From positions 2,566,090 to 2,630,089 of the forward strand of contig CM001438.1 of the NCBI GenBank assembly GCA_000244995.1: DNA of 64,000 nucleotides. Direction: 5' to 3'. Source of the DNA: Burkholderiales bacterium JOSHI_001. GTDB lineage: Bacteria > Pseudomonadota > Gammaproteobacteria > Burkholderiales > Burkholderiaceae_C. The notes beneath the pieces were generated by a model. It saw only the letters and a program-made list of their open reading frames with translations, did no database searches and was not told the origin of the DNA. The first letter of the stretch is position 1, and the number at the start of each line of letters is the position of its first letter. The position numbers were made by a program, and so were the translations under genes. Shown piece after piece: positions 46,491-55,190 of the stretch.

Positions 46491-46595
46491 GGGTGTTCGC
46501 GATCGACTGCAAGTGACGCCCCTACTTTCACGGCGGTAGCCCACGCGAATCGTCCCAAGTTACGCGGCACTTCCAACTCCTGAGAAGATGGGGCC

Positions 46596-46817
46596 ATGAA
46601 GACATCGGGCAGATTCTTACCTGAGGTCCGCGAGCGGACCTCAGCGGTGGAGCAGGGGGGCCTTAGAGCGTGGCCTTCGCGTTGGGCAGTCGTCAACTCG
46701 ATCACGCCGACCTTCGGCTGCATATCGCAGACGCGGCAGGACGGGATTGAACCTCATGAACTGCATGCCGGCGTGCACGCCAGTGTGCCGATGGCCCTGG
46801 GAAAGCAGCCATCATGA
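46596..46817 (+). pseudogene. Decayed IS3-type transposase OrfA relic
   Basis: The frame translates to GRFLPEVRERTSAVEQGG, WPSRWAVVNSITPTFGC and ELHAGVHASV. This follows the IS3-family OrfA N-terminus (F-SPEVRERAVRMV..., SQWAAI-SIA-KIGC, ...DTGVR) but has lost key residues and ends early. It abuts the start of the STAND-LapD gene. No OrfB remains nearby. Confidence 0.6.
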
Positions 46818-49306
46818 GCCTGCCCCGAAAGCCATTTCGGATATTCATCTCCTCGCCCGGGGATGTGAGCTACGAGCGCTCGATCGCGCGGAATGAGATT
46901 GCGCGGCTCGCGCAAGAGGCAGGTCCTGCGGATCTCTTCGATCTGCAGGTGGTGTCATGGGATGACCCCAATGCGCCGGCGGCGATGTTGGCCAATCAGG
47001 CTCCCCAATCCGCGCTGCGTCGGCAGTTGGTCGACCCGGGCGACTGCGAGCTGGTGATCGTTATCTTCTGGTCCCGAATGGGGACACCGCTGACCGGTAC
47101 TGATTTTCGCAAGCAAGACGGGAGCCTGTATCTGTCGGGGACCGAGTGGGAGTTTGAAAACGCCCTCCACTCCAAGTCGCGGCCCGACATGCTGGTCTAC
47201 CGCCGCGTGGACATCATCAACGTCGATCCGGATGATGCCTCTTATGAGGAGTCGATTCGGCAGCAATCACTCGTCAGCCAATTCTTCAAGCAGTTTGTCC
47301 AGAACGATGGGGCGATGAATGGCTTCCACCACAAGTACAAAGGAACGGAAGGATTCCGTGATCGCGTCCGCAAGGACATTCTCGGCGTGCTGCGCTTTCG
47401 AGCGGACGACGCGTCGGCATCAACGGCGTCCGCTGATCCCGAAGCTCGCCTGACGCCCCGTTGGAAAGTTAATCCCTACCTCGGTCTGGCGGCCTACTCC
47501 GAGGACTACGCCGAGGTCTTTTGTGGCCGCGACCAGGAGGTCAACGCGCTGCTCGACAAATTGGGCACGCACCAGAATTGCGTAGCGGTAGTCGGTGCCA
47601 GCGGCTCCGGTAAATCTTCGCTGATCTCCGGAGGTCTCCTGCCTCGGCTCAAGAAATCAGCGCTGCTCAACAGCGATACCTGGGTCGTTCACACCATCAA
47701 GCCGGCGGTGGTCTCCGTCGCCGATGGATTCCTGTGGGGTACCGATCCTCGACGCGACAGCAAAGATCCGGTCGCAAACCAGGCCAACTTCGACCGGCAG
47801 GTCGACGAGCACCTGACCCGTCACAACCGCGCGGAGCGTTTGATCGTGTTCATCGACCAGGTCGAGGAACTGGTGAAGGCCGATGACGGGAAGATCGCCG
47901 CCTATGCCGCCGCGATTCGGGCCTTCACGGCCTGTCCTCGGGTGACGCTGCTGCTGGCCTGCCGCTCGGACCTGTATGGCGACTGGCTGGAGGCTACTGG
48001 ACTGCAGCAACTCTTTCAGAGCAGCACTTTCATGCTCGCATCTCCGACGCCTGCCGACTTGATCGACATCATCCGGCGGCCAGCCAGGATGGCCGGCATC
48101 GAGGTCGAGGATCGGGTGATCGGGGAGATCCTTGAGAGCGTGGCGGGCAACGCCGGGGCCTTGCCGTTGATGTCCTATCTCCTGGGGCAGTTGTACGACC
48201 GCGCGGGCGCGTCACGCCGGTTCGACTTCGCGACCTACACGGCGGTCGGCGGCATCAAGGCCGTGGTCAGCCAGGGCGCGGAACGGACATTCGAGACGCT
48301 GACCACCGACCAGCAGCGGCGCTTCGATGACGTGTTTGCCTTGCTGGTGACGATCGACGAACGTGGCCGCGCGTCCCGGGTGTCTTGCCCTGTCGAGCAG
48401 ATCACACGAAGTGGCGACGCTGCCAGCGTCCTGTCGACTTTCGTCGAGGCTCGTTTGTTGACGCTGCTCGAACGCGACGACGGCCGCAGAGTGGCGGAAA
48501 TCTCGCACGAGTCGCTCATCACCCACTGGCCCCGGCTCGCAACCCTGGTGGAGAAGCAGGCACAACACATTCGCTGGCGCAGTGGCTTCAGGCTTAGCGC
48601 CGAACGCTGGCGAGTCGAAGGGCGCGGCGATGTGCGGCTGCTGCAGGGCAAGGAACTCGATTTAACCGTGCAGGCGATTTCGCGACCCGACGTGAATCTG
48701 GACGACGATGAACAGGCCTTCGTAGACGCGAGCGTGGCGAGAAGAGCAGCAATTCGTCGAAAGGCGCGTCGCATCCAGTTCACGGTGGGCGCGGGTGTCA
48801 TTGTGTCGCTGGTGTTGACGTGCGTCGCGGTGCTGCTGGTGTGGTCGGGATATCGAGAATCCTTGGACACTGCGGCTTCATTGAAGTCATCGTCGAGCGC
48901 CCAGTCATTGGCTCTCACGGTCAGTCAACAAGGTGACGACGCCACATTGATGGACCTCACCGTGGCAGCTGAGTTCGACACGGGCCATTACGAGACCATC
49001 AGCCTGGTCGGCACCAATGGAAAGCCATTGGTTTCACGGCAAATGAATTCGAGGTCACTCGATGTGCCAGCGTGGTTTGCCCATGCAGTCGCGCTTGCAC
49101 CCGCCCACGGGGTTGCCACGATTGTCATCGGCTGGAAACCGGCCGGCCAACTCACCGTGGTGCCCGACCGAGGGCGGGATGTGAAGCGCATGTGGTCGTT
49201 GCTACTCATGATCTTGGTCTACGTCTCCGTTACCCTGACCGTCATGATCTCGGTCTCGACGATGTTCCTTGCCAGGCACCGTGCGCTGGTGCAATCGGTG
49301 GAGTGA
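46814..49306 (+). CDS. DUF4062-STAND NTPase fused to LapD/MoxY-type periplasmic sensor
   Basis: An 830-residue protein. Residues 7-130 form DUF4062 (FRIFISSPGDVSYERSIARN, then LVIVIFWSRMGTPL and TEWEFENAL), common in STAND-type defence proteins. Residues 220-640 are an nSTAND1-like NTPase (NPYLGLAAYSEDYAEVFCGR, Walker A GASGSGKS at 261-268, LIVFIDQVEELV, RVTLLLACRSD, ISHESLITHWPRL). A transmembrane helix lies at about 655-677. Residues 680-793 follow the LapD/MoxY periplasmic domain closely: AQSLALTVSQQGDDATLMDL, AEFDTGHYETISLV, DVPAWFAHAVALAPAHG, ATIVIGWKPAG. A second transmembrane helix (794-820) ends the protein. No HAMP, GGDEF or EAL follows. It is probably a membrane-anchored sensor coupling an outer-compartment or periplasmic cue to STAND oligomerisation. 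Function is inference. Confidence 0.9.
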   Translation: MSLPRKPFRIFISSPGDVSYERSIARNEIARLAQEAGPADLFDLQVVSWDDPNAPAAMLANQAPQSALRRQLVDPGDCELVIVIFWSRMGTPLTGTDFRKQDGSLYLSGTEWEFENALHSKSRPDMLVYRRVDIINVDPDDASYEESIRQQSLVSQFFKQFVQNDGAMNGFHHKYKGTEGFRDRVRKDILGVLRFRADDASASTASADPEARLTPRWKVNPYLGLAAYSEDYAEVFCGRDQEVNALLDKLGTHQNCVAVVGASGSGKSSLISGGLLPRLKKSALLNSDTWVVHTIKPAVVSVADGFLWGTDPRRDSKDPVANQANFDRQVDEHLTRHNRAERLIVFIDQVEELVKADDGKIAAYAAAIRAFTACPRVTLLLACRSDLYGDWLEATGLQQLFQSSTFMLASPTPADLIDIIRRPARMAGIEVEDRVIGEILESVAGNAGALPLMSYLLGQLYDRAGASRRFDFATYTAVGGIKAVVSQGAERTFETLTTDQQRRFDDVFALLVTIDERGRASRVSCPVEQITRSGDAASVLSTFVEARLLTLLERDDGRRVAEISHESLITHWPRLATLVEKQAQHIRWRSGFRLSAERWRVEGRGDVRLLQGKELDLTVQAISRPDVNLDDDEQAFVDASVARRAAIRRKARRIQFTVGAGVIVSLVLTCVAVLLVWSGYRESLDTAASLKSSSSAQSLALTVSQQGDDATLMDLTVAAEFDTGHYETISLVGTNGKPLVSRQMNSRSLDVPAWFAHAVALAPAHGVATIVIGWKPAGQLTVVPDRGRDVKRMWSLLLMILVYVSVTLTVMISVSTMFLARHRALVQSVE

Positions 49307-49561
49307 ACCGTCGGAAAGAGGTCTGACCCGATGAGCGCGATTCGGCGCCAGCGGCGCCTTCGTTGTGTGGATCGCCTGTTCACAGCCCAGCAGTGTCACG
49401 GCTGCGGGCAGCGTGGCCTTTGGTGGACTGTTCTCGGCCACAGGACTAAACCGCTCGCGCGGTAGGCGCTTCGGCGACGCTGGTGGCGGTTCGCCGCACC
49501 CGTGACTCTGCGATGTTGGCGACCGAGGCAATCCGCCTCGGTCACCGACAGGAGCAGGATC

Positions 49562-50497
49562 ATGGACGTCCCCACCCCGACCCCACCGGCCACCGTCTCA
49601 CCACTGCGCCAGCGCATGCTCGACGACATGCGCATGCGCCAGTTCGCCGAGCATACGCAGGAGGGCTACATCCGGGCCGTGCGCAAGCTCTACACGTTCC
49701 TTGGTCGATCGCCGCACACCGCCACGCCCGAGGACCTGCGCCGTTTCCAGTTGCACCTGGTGGACACCGGCACCGGCCCGGTCACCATCAACGCCACCAT
49801 CACCGGGCTGAAGTTCTTCTTCGACATCACGCTGGGCCGGCCCGAGGTCATGCTCAAGATGACGCACGTGGCCGTGCCGCGCAAGCTGCCTGTGATCCTG
49901 AGCCCCGAGGAAGTCGGCCGCCTCATCGCCGCCGCCCCCAACCTCAAGCACCAGGCCGCCATGTCGGTGGCCTACGGCGCAGGCCTGCGCGTCAGCGAGG
50001 TGGTCTCGCTGAAGGTCGGCGACATCGACGGCGAGCGCATGACCCTGCGCGTGGAGCAGGGCAAGGGCCGCAAGGATCGCTACGCCATGCTCAGCCCGGT
50101 GCTGCTGGAGCGTCTGCGCGCCTGGTGGAGGCTTGGTCACGCCCAAGGCAAGATCCGCCACGGTGGTTGGCTCTTCCCGGGCCTGGACCCCACCGACCAC
50201 GTGACCGCGCGCCAACTCAACCGCGCCGTGCACCTGGCTGCGGCCACCGCCGGCATCGACAAGCGGATCACGCCGCACGGCCTGCGCCATGCCTTCGCCA
50301 CCCATCTGCTGGAGCAGAGGGTCGACATCCGCATCATCCAGGTGCTGCTGGGCCACAAGCGGCTGGACACCACGAGCTTGTACGCCGCAGTGGCCACTGA
50401 CCTGCTGCGCCGGGTCATCAGCCCGCTGGATCACACGTCCGACAGGGCCGCAGGCGAACCTGTTCCCGAGCCTGCACCGCAGCCGCCAGCCCCGTAG
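49562..50497 (+). CDS. IS91-associated tyrosine recombinase
   Basis: A 311-residue site-specific recombinase. The SAM-like N-terminal domain (LRQRMLDDMRMRQFAEHTQEGYIRAVRKL, in part) is followed by the catalytic domain: Arg in YGAGLRVSEVVSL, Lys in GKGRKDRYAM, HxxR in HGLRHAFATHLLE, His in LLGHKRLDTTSLY and the nucleophile Tyr in TSLYAAV. All of R-K-H-R-H-Y are present, so the enzyme seems intact. ATG 49562 is preceded by AGGAGCAG. It lies 12 bases upstream of the transposase. Confidence 0.93.
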   Translation: MDVPTPTPPATVSPLRQRMLDDMRMRQFAEHTQEGYIRAVRKLYTFLGRSPHTATPEDLRRFQLHLVDTGTGPVTINATITGLKFFFDITLGRPEVMLKMTHVAVPRKLPVILSPEEVGRLIAAAPNLKHQAAMSVAYGAGLRVSEVVSLKVGDIDGERMTLRVEQGKGRKDRYAMLSPVLLERLRAWWRLGHAQGKIRHGGWLFPGLDPTDHVTARQLNRAVHLAAATAGIDKRITPHGLRHAFATHLLEQRVDIRIIQVLLGHKRLDTTSLYAAVATDLLRRVISPLDHTSDRAAGEPVPEPAPQPPAP

Positions 50498-50509
50498 CAG
50501 CACGCCACC

Positions 50510-51691
50510 GTGCGCGGGCGACCTGCCCTGGAGGTCGCCGACATCTTCCGTGCCCACGGACCCGCCTGGCATGAGGCCCAGCGCGGTCACCTGAGCCTGG
50601 CTCAGCTCAAGGTGATGTCGGCCATCACCCAGTGCCGCACGGCGGCACTGGGCGGCCATGTCCTGCGCTGCGACGGCTGCGGCCTGGACCAGGTCTCCTT
50701 CAACTCGTGCCGCAACCGGCACTGTCCGAAGTGCCAGAGCAGTGCCGCCAAGCGCTGGCTGGACGCGCGCCAGGCCGATCTGCTGCCGGTGGAGTACTAC
50801 CACGTGGTCTTCACGTTGCCGGCGCCGATCGCCGACATCGCGTACCAGAACAAGGCGACGCTGTACGGCCTGCTGTTCGACATCGCCGCGGAGACGCTGC
50901 TGCGGATCGCGGCCGATCCCAAGCACCTGGGCGCGAGCATCGGTGCCACGCTGGTGTTGCATACCTGGGGCTCGGCGTTGACCCACCACCCGCACGTGCA
51001 TGGCATCGTGCCGGGTGGCGGGTTGGCGCCCGACGGCACGCGCTGGATCGCCTGCCGGCCGGGATTCTTCCTGTCGGTGCGCGTGCTGTCTCGGCTGTTC
51101 AGGCGCCGCTTTCTGGAGGAACTACAGCGGCTGCACGACAGCGGCGCGCTCAGGTTCTTCGGCGAACACACGGCGCTGGCCGAGCCGGCGGCCTTCAAGG
51201 CGTGGCTCGCGCCGCTGCGCAAGTGCGAGTGGGTGGTCTATGCCAAGCGCCCGTTCGCGGGACCGCAGGCGGTGCTGGCCTACCTGTCGCGCTACACGCA
51301 CCGCGTGGCCATCTCCAACAGCCGGCTGCTCGCGATGGACGAGCGCGGCGTCACCTTCCGCTGGAAGGACTATCGGGCCAAGGGCCAGACGCGCCACAAG
51401 GCAATGACGCTGAGCCCGCAGGAGTTCATGCGCCGCTTCCTGCTGCATGTCCTGCCGGGCGGCTTCCACCGGATCCGGCACTACGGGCTACTGGCCAACA
51501 GCAACCGGCGCGACAACCTGGCGCTCGCGCGCGAGTTGTTGCTGGTGCCTCCGCCCGCGTGCGCCGCGCCGGCAGACGATGCGTCAACTGCACCGGCGCC
51601 GACCTTCGTGTGTGCGCACTGCGGCCACGCCATGGTGGTGCTGCAGGTCTTCCTGCGCGGCTGCTCGATCCGGGCGCCGCCAGCATCATGA
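50510..51691 (+). CDS. IS91-family Y2 (HUH) transposase
   Basis: A 393-residue protein starting at GTG. The N-terminal zinc finger (RCDGCGLDQVSFNSCRNRHC and PKC), the HUH motif in HHPHVHGIVPGGG and the paired nucleophilic tyrosines in AYLSRYTHRVA (YxxxY) are all present. This is the IS91/ISCR-type rolling-circle transposase. The C-terminus holds a second CxxC zinc knuckle (FVCAHCGHAM). It appears complete. Confidence 0.94.
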   Translation: MRGRPALEVADIFRAHGPAWHEAQRGHLSLAQLKVMSAITQCRTAALGGHVLRCDGCGLDQVSFNSCRNRHCPKCQSSAAKRWLDARQADLLPVEYYHVVFTLPAPIADIAYQNKATLYGLLFDIAAETLLRIAADPKHLGASIGATLVLHTWGSALTHHPHVHGIVPGGGLAPDGTRWIACRPGFFLSVRVLSRLFRRRFLEELQRLHDSGALRFFGEHTALAEPAAFKAWLAPLRKCEWVVYAKRPFAGPQAVLAYLSRYTHRVAISNSRLLAMDERGVTFRWKDYRAKGQTRHKAMTLSPQEFMRRFLLHVLPGGFHRIRHYGLLANSNRRDNLALARELLLVPPPACAAPADDASTAPAPTFVCAHCGHAMVVLQVFLRGCSIRAPPAS

Positions 51692-51954
51692 TGACGCGCG
51701 ATCACCATCGACCAACTCGGCGCCGACCATGGCGTCAGGTGGGTCACTGCGTGCATTCCGCGTTGACCGCACCTGAACGCTGCGCCGCCGCTCACTGCCA
51801 CGACGCAGTGGCGCGTCGCAGGCGATCCGTGTTCGTCGGCGTGGTCTTCAGGAGGCGCCGCGCGCAGCCAGATCGCAGCACCAGCGCCACTCAATCGCCA
51901 TAGCCGCGGCGCTCAACGACCACCGTGGCGTTCGCCGCGGTTTCCTCCCTCGAA

Positions 51955-52027
51955 GCTTACGCAACACCTGCCCGGACGCACTGGGGTAGCGCCACTGCCT
52001 GCGCGGGAGGGCAGGTGTCACGCAAGC
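51955..52027. repeat. Imperfect palindrome, core CACCTGCCC/GGGCAGGTG
   Basis: Left arm at 51955-51973 and right arm at 52009-52027 pair at 16 of 19 positions with a 35-base loop. It lies beyond the transposase gene, close to the expected right end of the IS91 element. The core and loop length match the palindrome at 52083-52174. Confidence 0.75.
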
Positions 52028-52082
52028 CTTAACAGAACCAGTCGGCCATCACCGACGGCTTACCGGCGCTCGACCGTCGTTA

Positions 52083-52174
52083 CCTGTTTAGGGTTGTCGG
52101 ACACCTGCCCTCAGACCGGTGCAGGTCGACGGCTCACTGCGCACGCGGGCAGGTGTCCGACAACCCTAAACAGG
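52083..52174. repeat. Perfect 28-bp inverted repeat with 36-base loop
   Basis: Arms 52083-52110 and 52147-52174 are perfect reverse complements (right arm begins GGGCAGGTGTCCGACAACCC). The right arm resembles the right arm at 52009 (GGGCAGGTGTC then CAA-CCT-AACAG). The arms may be two outward-facing terminal repeats or one long hairpin. The right arm abuts a transposase fragment. Confidence 0.85.
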
Positions 52175-52303
52175 ATGCGCCGCTTCCGCGGTATCTCCAC
52201 GGCTTACCTGGAGAACTACCTCGATTGGTTTCGCGCGTTGGACCGGACGCCGCGAAGTCCTCGGCAACCTGCGCAGTCGTTCAACTTAGCCATCGGCGCG
52301 TAG
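52175..52303 (+). pseudogene. C-terminal fragment of an IS1595/ISXO2-like transposase
   Basis: The frame reads RFRGISTAYLENYLDWFRAL, the conserved C-terminal motif of ISXO2/IS1595-type transposases (x-F-x-GVSTKYLxNYLxWF). It is then followed by an unrelated end and a stop. The catalytic DDE part is missing. It starts directly at the edge of the 28-bp inverted repeat. Confidence 0.55.
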
Positions 52304-52400
52304 CGCCATCACCAGCTAACGCACAAAGCGCCAATCGAAAAGCCAGCAGCGCCAAGCTCCAATAGCCACAACATCGAGACGACGCTTACGGCAGAACCCA

Positions 52401-55109
52401 TCATCTTGGCAAGTATCTCTTCAACCAAAGGTCATTGCCACCGGATCCGTCTACTAGGGGAGCAATCCCAATCTCGGACTTGCCATCCCCGTCAAAATCG
52501 CCGACAAAGACAAACTTGGCGGACATATTCACTTCGGCGAATTCAACATCGGCACCGCCAGCACTGCCGGCGATTGGGCAGAGACGCCGCCAGTGATTTG
52601 CTATTGGATCAAACTTTACAATCCAAGAAGCATTGCCGACTGCGCCATCTGACGCAATTGCGATCGCAATCTCTGGCTTTCCGTCGCCGTCAAAGTCACC
52701 TATCAGAGCAGACCTCGCTGCAAACTGTTCGGTGCTACAGTCAAAGTCTGCATCGATGATCTGGACCGCGCTGGGCACCATGTGCCGCCAGACGCCAGTC
52801 GATGGGTCATAGTCCATCACCCAGAAGTCATTGCCAACTGTCCCAGGCACTTCCTTTGCGATGGCGATTTCATCTCGACCGTCGCCGTCGAAGTCGCCAA
52901 CCACGGCAAACTTTGCGGCGACTTGCTTTTCGCTGCAATCGAAGTCTGCATCGATGATCTGGACCGCGCTGGGCACCATGTGTCGCCAGACGCCAGTCGA
53001 TGGGTCATAGTCCATCACCCAGAAGTCATTGCCGACTGTCCCAGGCACTTCCTTTGCGATGGCGATTTCATCTCGACCGTCGCCGTCGAAGTCGCCAACC
53101 ACGGCAAACTTTGCGGCGACTTGCTTTGCGCTGCAATCGAAGTCTGCATCGATGATCTGGACCGCGCTGGGCACCATGTGTCGCCAGACGCCAGTCGATG
53201 GGTCATAGTCCATCACCCAGAAGTCATTGCCGACTGTCCCAGGCACTTCCTTTGCGATAGCGATTTCATCTCGACCGTCGCCGTCGAAGTCGCCAACCAC
53301 GGCAAACTTTGCGGCGACTTGCTTTGCGCTGCAATCGAAGTCTGCATTGATGATCTGAACCGCGCTAGGCACCATGTGCCGCCACTTGCCGGTCGATGGG
53401 TCATAGTCCAAGACCCAGAAGTCATTGCCGACTGATCCGGGAGCTTCCGTTGCGATCGCGATTTCAGTTCGATGGTCACCATCAAAATCTCCAACGATTG
53501 CGTATCGGGCAGCTAGACCCTCAATACTCGAATCGATGTCGGCTTTAGGTGTGGCACTGTCCGAAAGCGAAAACCTTACAAATCCGGGAATGACGAAGCT
53601 CATCGTGTCACTTGGGGCCGAAATAGCTTCGATGTTGATACCGGAGCTTCTGCCGTCCCACCAATTGATACTAGAACTTGCATCAATGGAGATACACGGT
53701 TGCTGGGGGGCGCCGAATAGGTCGCCAGCATCGCCGAGGTTCACACCCCTCTCCAGATCAAATTTGTTGTCGGCCTGGACCAGTGCGCACTCATAGTGCT
53801 GATTGAACTGCATCTGTTCGAAGTTGTTGCTTCCCATTTCATCGACATGCCACAACATTAGGCCGGCATCAGGAAGCGTTGTGTCGCGCCCTACCTGTTG
53901 GCGATTCTCGAGCAAGAAGTATTCGTTCGCAGCCTTTGGATTCGAGCACGCAAAAAATTCATTCGATCCGCTCATCAATACATGCGAACCTCTCGTGAGG
54001 ATGTCGACGCGGCGAGCCCAACCCGCCGCCATTTTTGGATAGGCGCCAATATCAACAGGGTTCTTTTCATGACGCCCCCCATACCCCATCAGGCAGAAGT
54101 TTCCGACGCCACTTGACTCTGCGCCATAATCATAGAGATCCGGAAAATCGAATAGCATATGGCCATTTTCATGGCAGAATGTTTGGAGGGTGAGCTCGTC
54201 GCCCATGTTTGTTATTTGATAATCAAAGAATTTTGCTCCGATCAGTTTGAATAGGGCGTTATTGAAGAGTGATTTTGACAATGAACTTGAATGGGGCCAA
54301 AGCCCTTCTGCCCAGTTATTAACAAGCCCTCCCGCATAGAACACGTTGAGCGCTCTTACATATTTTTCGCCATCCCTACTAAGTGGGCCAAAGTCAAATC
54401 CATTCTTCTTGAGTTCAATCAGCGCCTCAATTATCAACTCGCGCGCGCGTTCGCCGTAGTCGATACTCTCGTCAACATAGTAGGAGCGCTTGTGTTTGGC
54501 GGTATAGTATTCCGTTACGACATTGGTGTATCGTACTAAGCCTGAAGAAGCGGCGGAGAAGTAGTCAAATACAGAGCCATTGTTTCCGAATCCGTCATAG
54601 TTGATCTCGTTTGCGAAATTCAAAACCTCTTCTCTAGCAATCGTGGCCGCCAGATCTGGGAATTGAATGAGAATACATAGCCCCGTGTAGGTTCCAGAAA
54701 TACGACTCCTACTGCCAAAAGCAAGCGTCGAGTGCCCTGCTCCGATTCGACGAGCCAATTTGCTGCGCCTGGCCTCTCTTCTAACCTTCCAGCGTTGCAC
54801 AGGCGTAAGTATCTTCTGTCTCGATAGCGCGGCGTTTAGTGCATGCTGGGCACCTATACGCAGGTGCGGAACCAATCCGATAGTCTTGGGGTCGAGACTT
54901 CCGACTCTCACGCCACTTGAGACGAGACGTTGACCATCTGGAGAGAGCTTTGCGTAGTGAAAGAACTTTGAGACAGGATCCTTGAGTACCGAGAATCCGT
55001 CTAGTGCTTCAAATCTTGCGAAGTACTGATCACCAGTTCCTCGGACCGGGACTTCGGACCCGTCCGGATTTCGGAATAGAAACTGCTTCTTGTAGAATGG
55101 CATTGTCAT
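52401..55109 (-). CDS. M6-type metalloprotease-like protein with FG-GAP/VCBS repeats
   Basis: A 902-residue protein (ATG 55109). Near residue 312 the zinc motif FCHENGHMLFDFPDLYDYG is the M6 (immune inhibitor A-like) HExxH...PDLYD signature. Nearby GYGGRHEKNPVDIGAYPKM and LLENRQQVGRD also fit M6. The C-terminal 360 residues hold at least five FG-GAP-like repeats of 66 residues with VGDFDGDGRDEIAIAKE calcium loops and WVMDYDPSTG. No N-terminal signal peptide is visible, which is odd for this family. GC is clearly lower than that of neighbours, which suggests transfer. A proteolytic role is likely; the export route is unknown. Cargo of an injection system is only speculation. Confidence 0.82.
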   Translation of the reverse strand: MTMPFYKKQFLFRNPDGSEVPVRGTGDQYFARFEALDGFSVLKDPVSKFFHYAKLSPDGQRLVSSGVRVGSLDPKTIGLVPHLRIGAQHALNAALSRQKILTPVQRWKVRREARRSKLARRIGAGHSTLAFGSRSRISGTYTGLCILIQFPDLAATIAREEVLNFANEINYDGFGNNGSVFDYFSAASSGLVRYTNVVTEYYTAKHKRSYYVDESIDYGERARELIIEALIELKKNGFDFGPLSRDGEKYVRALNVFYAGGLVNNWAEGLWPHSSSLSKSLFNNALFKLIGAKFFDYQITNMGDELTLQTFCHENGHMLFDFPDLYDYGAESSGVGNFCLMGYGGRHEKNPVDIGAYPKMAAGWARRVDILTRGSHVLMSGSNEFFACSNPKAANEYFLLENRQQVGRDTTLPDAGLMLWHVDEMGSNNFEQMQFNQHYECALVQADNKFDLERGVNLGDAGDLFGAPQQPCISIDASSSINWWDGRSSGINIEAISAPSDTMSFVIPGFVRFSLSDSATPKADIDSSIEGLAARYAIVGDFDGDHRTEIAIATEAPGSVGNDFWVLDYDPSTGKWRHMVPSAVQIINADFDCSAKQVAAKFAVVGDFDGDGRDEIAIAKEVPGTVGNDFWVMDYDPSTGVWRHMVPSAVQIIDADFDCSAKQVAAKFAVVGDFDGDGRDEIAIAKEVPGTVGNDFWVMDYDPSTGVWRHMVPSAVQIIDADFDCSEKQVAAKFAVVGDFDGDGRDEIAIAKEVPGTVGNDFWVMDYDPSTGVWRHMVPSAVQIIDADFDCSTEQFAARSALIGDFDGDGKPEIAIAIASDGAVGNASWIVKFDPIANHWRRLCPIAGSAGGADVEFAEVNMSAKFVFVGDFDGDGKSEIGIAPLVDGSGGNDLWLKRYLPR
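52600..53520 (-). repeat. 198-bp tandem coding repeats inside the M6 protease gene
   Basis: Recurring points (GTCGATGGGTCATAG at 52798, 52996, 53194; GTCGATGGGTCATAG again at 53392) are spaced exactly 198 bases apart. Three central units are nearly identical in DNA and the outer ones are diverged. Each encodes one 66-residue FG-GAP-like repeat, so the array probably grew by recent duplication. Confidence 0.9.
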
Positions 55110-55190
55110 GATGGGTATTCCAAGAGAAGCTAAATTGCTCAGACCTAGCGCAAGGGCGTGTGAAAGCTTCGAGCACTCTCTATCCTGCAC

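Larger units (their letters stand above)
49562..51691 (+). mobile_element. IS91-family element (core: tyrosine recombinase plus Y2 transposase)
   Basis: Two adjacent genes on the same strand, an integrase-like tyrosine recombinase and an HUH/Y2 transposase, form the pair typical of one IS91 subgroup (ISSod25/ISWz1-like). The exact ends were not found. They lie somewhere between 49307 and 49561 on the left and between 51692 and about 52030 on the right. IS91 elements move by rolling circle and have no classical inverted repeats. Confidence 0.8.

Noticed and set aside
52600-53520. CRISPR-like array
   Set aside because: The period is 198 bases, units are coding, and there are no short repeats with unique spacers.
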